Source: an uncultured Alistipes sp. (GTDB taxonomy: Bacteria > Bacteroidota > Bacteroidia > Bacteroidales > UBA932). From it: a stretch of DNA of 20,344 nt. This document shows, in pieces, positions 7,435 through 15,902 of the stretch. The stretch spans positions 1 to 20,344 of the forward strand of contig UQUJ01000056.1 in the NCBI GenBank assembly GCA_900544195.1, written 5' to 3'. How positions within the stretch are numbered: position 1 is the first letter of the stretch; the number at the start of each line of letters is the position of its first letter. A model generated the notes under the pieces. It worked only from the letters and a program-made list of their open reading frames with translations. It ran no database searches and had not been told where the DNA came from. The translations under genes were made by a program, and so were the position numbers.

Positions 7435-9309
7435 ATGATGAAAAGAACGATATTATTTCTTGCCTCCTTCGTCTCACTGATGACTGTGTCGTGCACGAAC
7501 ATGGATCTGAATCCTAAGGATCAGGCCGCTACGGGCAACTGGTACAAGAACGCGGAGCAGTTTGACATGTGCCTGAACGCGCTTCTCCACCAGATGTACT
7601 GGCCGATGGAAAGGAACGAATGGGGCGACAGCGAGCAGATCGAGCTTGACCTGCTCACCGATGACGGAACCAACAGAAGCACCCTCAGCCGTTATCTTAA
7701 GGATGGTGTGGACGGTTCCTTCCCGCTTTCCTCACAGATGTGGAACATTTCCTACAAGGGAATCAACCGATGCAACAAGATCATCCGTGAACTTCCCGCT
7801 GCCAAGGACAACATCCCGGAGTCCAAGTACAACGAGATTCTCGGCAACGTCAAGTTCTACCGTGCATGTTTCTATGCACGCATAATAGCGCATTTCGGTA
7901 ATCCGGTGTTCGTGGATGAGAAGATGGATTTTGACCGAAAGGAAGACCGTGAGGCCGCCTACAATCTTTCCAGAAGTGACAGATGGGAGGTTTCCGATTG
8001 GGTCATCTCTGAGTTCGAGGAGGCTGCCGGTCTTCTTCCTGAGGCTTACGTCTCCGGAGAGGTCCAGAGAGCCACCAAGGGAAGCGCGTGGGGGATGGAG
8101 TCCCGTTTCGCCCTCCACATCGCGTCCATCAGAAAGTGGGACACATTCGGACTTGGTGACGAGGCTGAGGCCAACAGACTGTTCGACATCGCCGCAAAGA
8201 GCGCGAAGAAGGTAATTGATCTTGACAGATACACTCTCCACGAGAATTTCGGCGAACTCTTCAGGATGAGGACGCACAATTCTCCGGAGGCAATATTCGT
8301 GCTTCCGCGCTCAAAGTCCCTTTCTGCGGAAAACAAGTATGAGTATCTTTATAAGGGAGCCACGACAGCCAAGCTGCCACGGCTTTCCGGAGCCGCCACG
8401 TGCTGCACCTGCTGCCCTTCATGGGATCTGCTCTGCGCTTTCTACGACAATCAGGGAAAGCCTATCGACGAGTCTTCCGTATACAATCCGGCCAAGCCGT
8501 TCGAGAATCGTGACCCTCGCTGCTCCATGACAATCGTGGAACACGGAACGGAGCATCTTGGAGTCATCTATGAGCCGTGCTTTGATGTCCCTAAGGTCAT
8601 GGGACGTGACGGAAAGATGACCGACAACAATGATTCGAGAACCTATCTCATCTCAGGTACAGGCAATCAGTACGCATCCTACAACGGCCTTGTCCTGCGC
8701 AAGCATGTGGATGAGGACTGGCTCAGCCCTTTCGAGGCCGAGAACGACAAGATAATCCTTCGTTATGCGGACGTTCTTGAAATGTATGCCGAGGCCAAGA
8801 TCGAGCTTGGCGATATTGACGCAAGTGTGCTGGATGCGATGAACGCAGTCCGCGCCAGAGCTTACGGAATCAAGGACATCACGTCCGGAGGCTATCCTAA
8901 GATCACTGAGACTGATCAGGCTTCCCTCCGCAGGATCCTCCGCGCGGAAAGACGTATGGAGTTCGCATGGGAGAACCGCAGACTCTATGACATCTGGCGT
9001 TGGAGAATCGCGGAAAAGGTTCTCAACGCCGCAAACTACGGTCTGCCGGCGAAGAACGAGAAGAACCAGAGAAGGTACATGGACGACGGGATGTGGTTTA
9101 TGGGAGCCGTGCCTCGGATTGACGAGAACGACTGTCCGGACTTTACCGTCACGGTGAGGGGCAACGATCAGTTCTTCACCAGCGGGAAGTACGCCGTGAA
9201 ACTTTCCCAAAGGAAATTCGTGGCTCCGAAGAGCTATCTCTGGCCTCTTCCGACCACAACGACCAATGTGATGCCAGAACTAGCCAAAGACAACAATGTT
9301 GGATATTAG
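7435..9309 (+). CDS. SusD/RagB-type ligand-binding lipoprotein
   Basis: This 624-residue lipoprotein (signal MMKRTILFLASF, lipobox TVSC, Cys20) is the surface partner of the SusC transporter just upstream. SusD hallmarks are the LNPKDQ start, TPR-like helices, EMYAEAKIELG, the MNAVRARAYG segment, and RAERRMEFAWENRRLYDIWRW at about 503-522. Oddly, the place where SusD proteins usually read P-T-x-x-L-V-D-A-F holds a cysteine cluster (CCTCCPSWDLLC, Cys323, 324, 326, 327 and 333). Its end overlaps the next gene by 14 nt, which suggests coupled translation. Confidence 0.93.
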   Translation: MMKRTILFLASFVSLMTVSCTNMDLNPKDQAATGNWYKNAEQFDMCLNALLHQMYWPMERNEWGDSEQIELDLLTDDGTNRSTLSRYLKDGVDGSFPLSSQMWNISYKGINRCNKIIRELPAAKDNIPESKYNEILGNVKFYRACFYARIIAHFGNPVFVDEKMDFDRKEDREAAYNLSRSDRWEVSDWVISEFEEAAGLLPEAYVSGEVQRATKGSAWGMESRFALHIASIRKWDTFGLGDEAEANRLFDIAAKSAKKVIDLDRYTLHENFGELFRMRTHNSPEAIFVLPRSKSLSAENKYEYLYKGATTAKLPRLSGAATCCTCCPSWDLLCAFYDNQGKPIDESSVYNPAKPFENRDPRCSMTIVEHGTEHLGVIYEPCFDVPKVMGRDGKMTDNNDSRTYLISGTGNQYASYNGLVLRKHVDEDWLSPFEAENDKIILRYADVLEMYAEAKIELGDIDASVLDAMNAVRARAYGIKDITSGGYPKITETDQASLRRILRAERRMEFAWENRRLYDIWRWRIAEKVLNAANYGLPAKNEKNQRRYMDDGMWFMGAVPRIDENDCPDFTVTVRGNDQFFTSGKYAVKLSQRKFVAPKSYLWPLPTTTTNVMPELAKDNNVGY

Positions 9310-10186
9310 AAGATTTGGAGCGGCCTTTATTGTGGCCCTTGCTCTTGCGGGCTGTGGAAAATCAGCCGGAAGCGTCGATGACAAACTGCCTGAGAACACA
9401 TCATACAAGCTTGCTGTGATGTCGTTCAACGTCAGGAATTCTCTTGCGAAGAGAGACACCGGAGACAAGCAGTGGAGTAACCGCCGGGAGGGAGTGAAGA
9501 AGATGATCGTCGAGACCGCTCCGGACATAATCGGAATGCAGGAGGCATCGGCTGAGCAACGCAGGGATCTTGTCGCGATGCTTCCGGACTTTGCTCTGCT
9601 CGAAGTTCCGAACACCGGGACGAGCAAGGGCGGCAACACCGTGATCATGTACAACACGAAAGTCCTTGAGAAGGTGGTCTGCAAGTCTTACTATCTCAGT
9701 TCGACACCCAACAAACCTTCAGTGAACGGATGGAACACTGAGACTCAGTACCGCACGACAATCTGGGGTGAGTTCAGGCACAGGAAAAGCGGCCGGTCTT
9801 TTTTTCTCGCTGACACCCACATGCCTCTCTATTCAACGGTTGAGGGCAATCTTGCGAGGATGAAATCGGCGGAACTCAATGTCGGCAGGATGAAGGAAGC
9901 CTGTGGAGAGGACGCGACCGTGTTCATTGTCGGGGACATGAATTGCTCCAGACCGGAAGCGGGACTCCAGCCTTATCTGGACTGGATGTCCTCCGCGCGG
10001 GACAAGGCTCTCGCAAGCGATGACATCCCGAGCTTCAACAACTACGGTGGCTCGGGCAACTCCAAGATCGACTTCATCTTCTACCGTAACGCGATTCCGA
10101 ACGAGTTCCACACTGTCAACGGCAGCTATGGTGTGAGATACATTTCCGACCACTATCCTGTAATGGCCAAGTTCACAGTGCTCTAA
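9296..10186 (+). CDS. EEP-superfamily phosphoesterase, lipoprotein
   Basis: A 296-residue lipoprotein (lipobox ALAGC, Cys20). Residues about 38-296 form an endonuclease/exonuclease/phosphatase domain with every core motif: SFNVR (Asn45), GMQEAS (Glu83), DTHMPL (His175), GDMN (Asp214, Asn216), KIDFIF (Asp259) and SDHYP (Asp285-His286). This should be a metal-dependent phosphomonoesterase or phosphodiesterase. The superfamily covers DNases, inositol-polyphosphate phosphatases, sphingomyelinases and phosphatases of sugar loci, so the substrate is open. A lipid anchor and the position right after susD (14-nt overlap) argue for action on an extracellular or periplasmic phosphorylated ligand, not on DNA repair. 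Confidence 0.88.
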   Translation: MLDIRRFGAAFIVALALAGCGKSAGSVDDKLPENTSYKLAVMSFNVRNSLAKRDTGDKQWSNRREGVKKMIVETAPDIIGMQEASAEQRRDLVAMLPDFALLEVPNTGTSKGGNTVIMYNTKVLEKVVCKSYYLSSTPNKPSVNGWNTETQYRTTIWGEFRHRKSGRSFFLADTHMPLYSTVEGNLARMKSAELNVGRMKEACGEDATVFIVGDMNCSRPEAGLQPYLDWMSSARDKALASDDIPSFNNYGGSGNSKIDFIFYRNAIPNEFHTVNGSYGVRYISDHYPVMAKFTVL

Positions 10187-10207
10187 CAATTTGTATAAGG
10201 TTTTCTA

Positions 10208-13177
10208 ATGAACAGATCAGCAATAGTGTCAATTTTATCCACAGCCATCCTTCTCCTTGCCGGATCCAGCCCTTCATATTCAAAGGAGCTTCCGGCAACG
10301 GAGGAGCAGGCTCTCGATGTCCGCATCGGTACGTTCAACCTATGGCGCTCAGACATGGGAAAAGATGAATATTCATGGGAAAGACGCAGGGACAGGCTCG
10401 CGCGCGCCATCGTTGACTGCGGGATGGATGTGTTCGCTGCCGAAGAGGTTGACACGGCGATGTTCCGCCAGCTTCCTGCGCTTGTCGAAGCCAAGGGAGG
10501 AAACTACTCATGGCAGACTTTCAGCCCCTATGACGCTGAAGGCAAGGGATCGGTGAAAGCCCAGGCGATAGTCTACAAGACCGATGTCTTCGAGATGCTC
10601 GATTTCCACCGGTTCTGGTGTTCGGAGACTCCGGACAAGATGTCGACAGGATGGGATGATGTCAAGTTCAAGAGGGGAGCTTGCTGCGCGACGCTTCGTC
10701 ACAAGGCAAGCGGAAAACGTATATTCGTGATGGCCAGCCATTTCCCTCTCGGGAAGGAGGCTCGCCTGCATTTCGCTCCGATCGTGGTCGCCCGTGCCAA
10801 GGAATATAATCCCGAGAATCTGCCTTCGTTCCTTGTGGGAGACCTTAACACGCGTCAGGAACGTCCAGAGTCCGCTATCCTGAGGGAATGGTGGTCAGAC
10901 TCTTATCTCATGGCTTGGGAGAAGGTCGGAACGAGGGGAACATTCAACAACCACGATGTCGGGACAGACATGTATAACGCCCCGCGCATTGATTTCGTCT
11001 ATTTTCGCGGCAATGGGGTTACTCCGCGCAGATATGTCTGCAACACGGTGAAATATGAAGGATTGTACCCTTCGGACCATTGTCCGGTCTATGTCGATTT
11101 CACTATAAACGATGTTCCACAGGACGGGTCTTACCGCCTTGCCAATGAGAATGTCTCGGTGAAGATCGGTAAGGACGGGGCGCTCGTGAGCCTGAGGAAT
11201 GAAAGGACGGGTCAGGAATATGCTGCCGGCGAGTATATGTGGAGACTCTATTACGACTCTACAAGCGAGAAGGAGATCCAGGTGCTTCCCTCCGTGCAGA
11301 ATTCCCAGATCAGCGTCTGTGGGGACAGAATCTCAGTGTTTTATCCCCGGATTTCCGCCGGCGGAAAGAATCTTGACATGCAGGTGAGACTTGACATCTC
11401 GCTGGAGGAGGATAAGGTTCGTTTCGCGTCCTCACTCTGCAACAATGAGCCTCACACTGTCATCCGCGAGTTCCAGTATCCGCTCCTGAGGGATGCCAGG
11501 ATACCATCGGATCACAAACTCTACACTTCGGAGGCCGGAGGAATGCTGTTCGACGACCCTGTCAAGACCATCGGCAAGATCAGCTCGTCTCCTTACAAGA
11601 AGCCCGAACAGGTGTTCAGGCAGAGAAACGTGAAGTACGGGTCAAAGGTGTTCATGAACTGTTTCGGACTCTTCGGAGAGAGGCAAGGACTCTATTTCGG
11701 CTCGCACGACGACACTTTTCAGGACACATGGCACGGACTCCGTGTCTACAGGGATGAGTCTACAGGCAAGTATGACATCCTTGAGTTCGGGTTCTACAAG
11801 TACCCTCACTGCTTTAGCGGAGAGAACTGGGAGTGTGCCGCCAACGTGATTGCGCCGTATTCGGGGACATGGCACACAGCCTCCGGAATCTATCGTAATT
11901 GGGTGAACACTTGGTGGGACCACAGGGAGACACCATCGTGGGTGCGTGAGATGAAGAGCTGGCAGAGGGTGATCTTCAAGCATCAGTACGGCGAGTATCT
12001 TTTCAAGTATGCTGATCTCAACGGCAAGGTGGACGCTTCCGGCCAGAGTGTCGGCTGCAATGCCCTCTTCCTCTTCGGATGGTGGGCCGAGGGCATGGAT
12101 CACGGCAACCCGGACTACAGCCCGGACGAGAGTCAGGGCGGAGACGAGGCGCTGAAGAAGGCCATCGCAGAATATCAAGCTAACGGCAACCATCTTCTGC
12201 TTTATTACAATGGAAAGCTCATCGACCGTGAGAGCCGCTTCTACCGCAGCGGCATAGGTTCGAAGGTGTGCAGGTACGACAACACTGGTTCTGAGATCCT
12301 CGAACGCTACAAGTTTACCGGACAGGGTACGTGGCTCGGGGAATATGACCAAAGAACCTTCGCGGTGGCAACAATGATGGATCCGGAGTGGAATAATGTG
12401 TTGTTCTCCCTTCAGGACCGCGCGTATGATCTTGGCGCCCAAAGTGTGTTCTTTGACCAACTGGGCTACATCGAGTCGGAAAGCACCAATTGGGACACCT
12501 CCCGTGAGTTTCCTGTCCCTGACACCTACGGGATCAGGAAGAGAGCCGAGTGCCTGAGACTCCTTCGCGACCGCTATGCTGAAAAGGCTCCTGACTTTGC
12601 GCTTGGAGCCGAGGGAACAGTGGATGCTCTCTGCCAGTACTGTGACTACACCCATGGCTATCCGGCCAACGACGGTCCGGAGAGATGGATCAATTTCTTC
12701 CGTTTCACCTTCCCTGAGATTGTCTTCACAGACAGGGGACAAAGGGATGACGAGGATGTTCCGCGTCATGTGAACAACACGATCCTCGACGGACAGCGCA
12801 ACGACATTGAGATCTGGCGCTGCCGTGGCATCATCGCCGATACTCCTGTCTATCAGGCGTATCTGGCGCAGGCCAACGCGATAAAGGAGCATTTCAAGGA
12901 TTGCCTTATGCTCGGGCGTTACAATGACACTCTAGGCTTCTCAAGTAGCAACCCTGAGGTCGATGCACGCTCGTTCGTCGCTGAGGACGGAGAAAGGATG
13001 GCCGTCGTCGTCGCTAACCAGCAGACCGGCAAGCCGCGCGTCATCAGCACGAAAGTCGAGGTGTCTGGCTACCGCTTAGTGGATGCCATGATGACCGGCT
13101 CGGCCAAGGTGAGCGGAACTAAGGCCACTTTGGGACAGTTCGATCTTGCTGTCATGTTGTTTGAAAAACAGAAATGA
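10208..13177 (+). CDS. EEP phosphoesterase fused to DUF6259-like glycosidase-type region
   Basis: This 989-residue exported protein has a signal peptide I leader (cut near SYS-K). Residues about 37-298 are a complete EEP domain: FNLW (Asn44), AEEVD (Glu80; the usual preceding Gln is Glu), SHFPL (His178), GDLNT (Asp212, Asn214), RIDFVY (Asp262), SDHCPV (Asp290-His291). From about 310 a beta-sandwich region with substrate-side aromatics leads into a probable (beta/alpha)8 barrel (about 560-930). I recognise this part as DUF6259-like, resembling glycoside hydrolase architecture. FFDQLGY (Asp750) and GAEGTVD (Glu802) are candidate catalytic acids. A short beta domain closes the protein. The fusion puts phosphoester and glycosidic cleavage in one exported chain. 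The stop overlaps the MFS start by 4 nt (ATGA). The EEP part is sure; the glycosidase activity is inference. Confidence 0.85.
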   Translation: MNRSAIVSILSTAILLLAGSSPSYSKELPATEEQALDVRIGTFNLWRSDMGKDEYSWERRRDRLARAIVDCGMDVFAAEEVDTAMFRQLPALVEAKGGNYSWQTFSPYDAEGKGSVKAQAIVYKTDVFEMLDFHRFWCSETPDKMSTGWDDVKFKRGACCATLRHKASGKRIFVMASHFPLGKEARLHFAPIVVARAKEYNPENLPSFLVGDLNTRQERPESAILREWWSDSYLMAWEKVGTRGTFNNHDVGTDMYNAPRIDFVYFRGNGVTPRRYVCNTVKYEGLYPSDHCPVYVDFTINDVPQDGSYRLANENVSVKIGKDGALVSLRNERTGQEYAAGEYMWRLYYDSTSEKEIQVLPSVQNSQISVCGDRISVFYPRISAGGKNLDMQVRLDISLEEDKVRFASSLCNNEPHTVIREFQYPLLRDARIPSDHKLYTSEAGGMLFDDPVKTIGKISSSPYKKPEQVFRQRNVKYGSKVFMNCFGLFGERQGLYFGSHDDTFQDTWHGLRVYRDESTGKYDILEFGFYKYPHCFSGENWECAANVIAPYSGTWHTASGIYRNWVNTWWDHRETPSWVREMKSWQRVIFKHQYGEYLFKYADLNGKVDASGQSVGCNALFLFGWWAEGMDHGNPDYSPDESQGGDEALKKAIAEYQANGNHLLLYYNGKLIDRESRFYRSGIGSKVCRYDNTGSEILERYKFTGQGTWLGEYDQRTFAVATMMDPEWNNVLFSLQDRAYDLGAQSVFFDQLGYIESESTNWDTSREFPVPDTYGIRKRAECLRLLRDRYAEKAPDFALGAEGTVDALCQYCDYTHGYPANDGPERWINFFRFTFPEIVFTDRGQRDDEDVPRHVNNTILDGQRNDIEIWRCRGIIADTPVYQAYLAQANAIKEHFKDCLMLGRYNDTLGFSSSNPEVDARSFVAEDGERMAVVVANQQTGKPRVISTKVEVSGYRLVDAMMTGSAKVSGTKATLGQFDLAVMLFEKQK

Positions 13178-14439
13178 TGAAAGAAAGCAAATGGTATAAA
13201 TGGGAGGTTCTGCTCATCCTCTGGATGGCGTACCTCCTGAATCAAGGGGACAGGCAGGTGTTCAACACCGTGCTTCCGGCGATCCGTGACGCGCTCGATT
13301 TGACCGACACGTCAGTGGGACTTATCGCGACCATATTCAATCTCTTCTACGCCGCTATGGTGCCGATAGGGGGATGGGCAGGCGACCGTTTCAGCCGCAA
13401 GTGGGTGACCACTGCCAGCATAGTCTTCTGGAGTGTGGCGACCATGTTCACTGGGCTTGCCACAAGTTTCTTCTGGCTTGTTGTCCTGCGCTCTGTCGCC
13501 ACTGGGGGCGGTGAAGCGATGTTCGGCCCGGCCAACTATTCGCTTCTGGGACAGTACCACACTGATACCAGAGCCAGGGCGATGTCTATCCATCAGACTG
13601 CGTACTACGTCGGGGTGATTCTCGCCGGCTGGCTTGCCGGAGCGATAGCCGACTCTCTTGGGTGGAAATATTCATTCATCATCTTCGGGGCCGCTGGAGT
13701 GGTCTGGGGTGTTCTCATGATCTTCAGGCTCAAGGACAAGAAAGACGACACCGTGATAGCGATGGCAGGTGCTGCCGGCGGAGAGACCGGTGCCTCGGTG
13801 GCCAGACCGGGATTCCTCGACGGATTCAAGACGGTCTTCACGACTCCTACCGCGCTGATGCTCACAATAGGTTTCAGCTGCTTCATATTCGTGATCACCG
13901 GCTACATGACTTGGGTTCCGGCCTATCTGCAGGAAGAGTTCGGGCAGAGTCAGGCTGCCGCAGGATTCAATTCTATGTTCTACACCTACGTGGCCGCGTT
14001 TGTCGGAGTCCTGATCGCCGGAGCGGTTTCGGACAAGCTTGCCGCGCGCAACCCTTCTCTCAGAATGGTTCTCCAAGGTGTCGGCCTCATCGGAGGAGCC
14101 GTCTTCCTGTTCTTTATGGGAGGCAAGTCCTCGCTGTGGCTTGTGTACCTGATGTCCGCCGGATGGGGATTCTTCCGTGCTTTCTTTGACGGAAACACCT
14201 ATGCGGTACTCTACGATGTCACTCCGGAAAGGCTTCATGCGTCTTGCTCAAGTGCCATGATCATGACTGGATTCGCTGTCGGTGCTCTTGCGCCGGTCGT
14301 CCTCGGCGCTTTGAAACAGAGTCTGGGCAGCCTGTCCGCGACATTCCCGATCCTGGCCGTGATCTGGCTCGCGGCTGGTCTGTTGACTTTGGTTATAGCC
14401 AGAATATGTTACAACAAGGATTTTAATAAAATAAGATAG
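13174..14439 (+). CDS. MFS transporter, sugar/organic anion type
   Basis: A 421-residue inner-membrane protein with about 12 hydrophobic segments in two halves and a polar central loop (about 188-212, rich in K/D then Ala/Gly). The loop between helices 2 and 3 carries the MFS motif GDRFSRK (residues 70-76). Helix 1 ends in NQGDRQ (Asp26-Arg27), a pattern seen in the anion:cation symporter-like and spinster-like branches. The start overlaps the stop of the fusion gene (ATGA). It most likely takes the product released in the periplasm into the cytosol. Two adjacent ATG codons are possible starts. Confidence 0.88.
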   Translation: MMKESKWYKWEVLLILWMAYLLNQGDRQVFNTVLPAIRDALDLTDTSVGLIATIFNLFYAAMVPIGGWAGDRFSRKWVTTASIVFWSVATMFTGLATSFFWLVVLRSVATGGGEAMFGPANYSLLGQYHTDTRARAMSIHQTAYYVGVILAGWLAGAIADSLGWKYSFIIFGAAGVVWGVLMIFRLKDKKDDTVIAMAGAAGGETGASVARPGFLDGFKTVFTTPTALMLTIGFSCFIFVITGYMTWVPAYLQEEFGQSQAAAGFNSMFYTYVAAFVGVLIAGAVSDKLAARNPSLRMVLQGVGLIGGAVFLFFMGGKSSLWLVYLMSAGWGFFRAFFDGNTYAVLYDVTPERLHASCSSAMIMTGFAVGALAPVVLGALKQSLGSLSATFPILAVIWLAAGLLTLVIARICYNKDFNKIR

Positions 14440-14446
14440 CATTACA

Positions 14447-15886
14447 ATGGAAAAGTGTCAAAAAGACCGTAAGGCCAAGGCAGGACTCCTGCTCATAGCG
14501 TCACCTCGCTTCAAGAATCTCAGCGGACCGGAACGTGGAACGTATGGAGAACGTAAGGAATTGGCAGTAAGGGATATAAAAGCTTCGATGGATTTTCTGG
14601 ACATCGTGGATCCCGGCATCGTCTATGAAAGGGAGGAGGCTCAGAAAGCGATGGATCTCTTCTATGACGAGAAGGTGGACTTCATCTATGCGGAATTCCT
14701 TTCCTGGAGTGAGGATTTCGCATGGATCAGATTCCTCCGCGACTGTCCTGACATCCCGATGTTATTCTGCAATGTGGCGAAACCGAAGATGACTTTCGAG
14801 ACCACTATTGACGAGGATGATTTCATCGACTATCTCTGCGCCGGCACCCTTGTTGGCTCTCTGGAAGGATCTGGAAGCATCCGCCGTGTCCCGAGAAAGA
14901 ATGTCAAGACTGTCATGGGGACCCGTGGGCAGATTACGGAAAAAGTCAGGACTTTCGCCAAAGCCGCGAAGACACGCGCCATTCTCCGCCATTCCAATGT
15001 CGGTCTCATGGCCAACATGAACGAGGCGATGTGGAGTACCTACATCGACAATTACGATCTCTTCACGAAGATAGGACCGGAGATCCACTATATCCCGTAC
15101 AGCGACTACGGAACCGAAATCGAGAGCCTTACGGACGCGGAGGTCAAGGAATATGCCGACGAGCTGACCTCGAAATACAAAATGATGGACGATGTTGAAT
15201 ATGACAAGTTCATCGGGTGCGTGAAAGCCACGCTTGGCATCAGAAAACTTGCCGAGAAGAACGACATCGACTGCTATGTCTACAATGACATCGATCGGGC
15301 CACGTTCTGCGTAGCTGGCTGCCGTGCCGGGTTCTATCCGCAGTGGTTCAACGACAACCTCAGCGTTCTGGTTCCCGAGGCCGACATAGCCGCCGGACTC
15401 ATCACCTACATCATGAAGCTGATCAGCGGAAAGAACGTGAACTTCATCGAGCCTTTCCACATCGAGGATGACTTCGGAACTTTCGCTGGAGGACACGCCG
15501 GCCCTAACGACCACAACGATCCCGACTGGCAGGAGAACGTCGTCATGGCCCGGGACGTGAGGTTCGCCAAGACAAGCTGGAAGTATGCCGGCGCTCCGTT
15601 CGCATGGAACCGTTTCAGCCCGGGAATGAAAACCGTGGCCGGACTCTACGAGGAGGACGGAAAGTACAAGCTCATCACTTTCCAGGCCGAGAGCCTTCCG
15701 GGAAAGCATCTGCTTGCCACCTACAGCCACAGCGTATTCCGTCCTGTAGTTCCGGTGAAGGAACTCTTCGAACAGATCCTTAGGATCGGAGCGACACAGC
15801 ATTATGCCATCGTTGACGGTGACATACGTCCGGAACTTGAAGATTTCGCACAGATGATGGGCTTTGAGTTTTATAACATAAAATAA
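14447..15886 (+). CDS. L-arabinose/L-fucose isomerase-fold protein
   Basis: A 479-residue cytosolic protein with no signal peptide. It looks like a remote member of the L-fucose/L-arabinose isomerase superfamily. Candidate metal ligands sit almost where E. coli AraA has them (Glu306, Glu333, His350, His450): here Glu311 (VPEADI), Glu335 (FIEPFHIEDD), His350 (GGHAG) and His452 (TQHYAIV). This suggests a working metal-dependent aldose-ketose isomerase or a close relative. Overall similarity to AraA is low by eye, so I give no gene symbol and no substrate. It lies 7 nt after the MFS gene and 16 nt before the second isomerase-like gene, so it should act on the imported sugar. Confidence 0.78.
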   Translation: MEKCQKDRKAKAGLLLIASPRFKNLSGPERGTYGERKELAVRDIKASMDFLDIVDPGIVYEREEAQKAMDLFYDEKVDFIYAEFLSWSEDFAWIRFLRDCPDIPMLFCNVAKPKMTFETTIDEDDFIDYLCAGTLVGSLEGSGSIRRVPRKNVKTVMGTRGQITEKVRTFAKAAKTRAILRHSNVGLMANMNEAMWSTYIDNYDLFTKIGPEIHYIPYSDYGTEIESLTDAEVKEYADELTSKYKMMDDVEYDKFIGCVKATLGIRKLAEKNDIDCYVYNDIDRATFCVAGCRAGFYPQWFNDNLSVLVPEADIAAGLITYIMKLISGKNVNFIEPFHIEDDFGTFAGGHAGPNDHNDPDWQENVVMARDVRFAKTSWKYAGAPFAWNRFSPGMKTVAGLYEEDGKYKLITFQAESLPGKHLLATYSHSVFRPVVPVKELFEQILRIGATQHYAIVDGDIRPELEDFAQMMGFEFYNIK

Positions 15887-15902
15887 TTTTAATCAGGAAT
15901 AT

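Noticed and set aside
11642..12892. Long open frame (416 codons) on the minus strand
   Set aside because: It lies wholly antisense to the EEP/DUF6259 gene, has no signal, motif or ribosome site, and arises from codon bias of the real gene.
14762..15802. Minus-strand open frame (346 codons)
   Set aside because: Antisense shadow of the AraA-like gene, whose metal-ligand pattern is clear on the plus strand.
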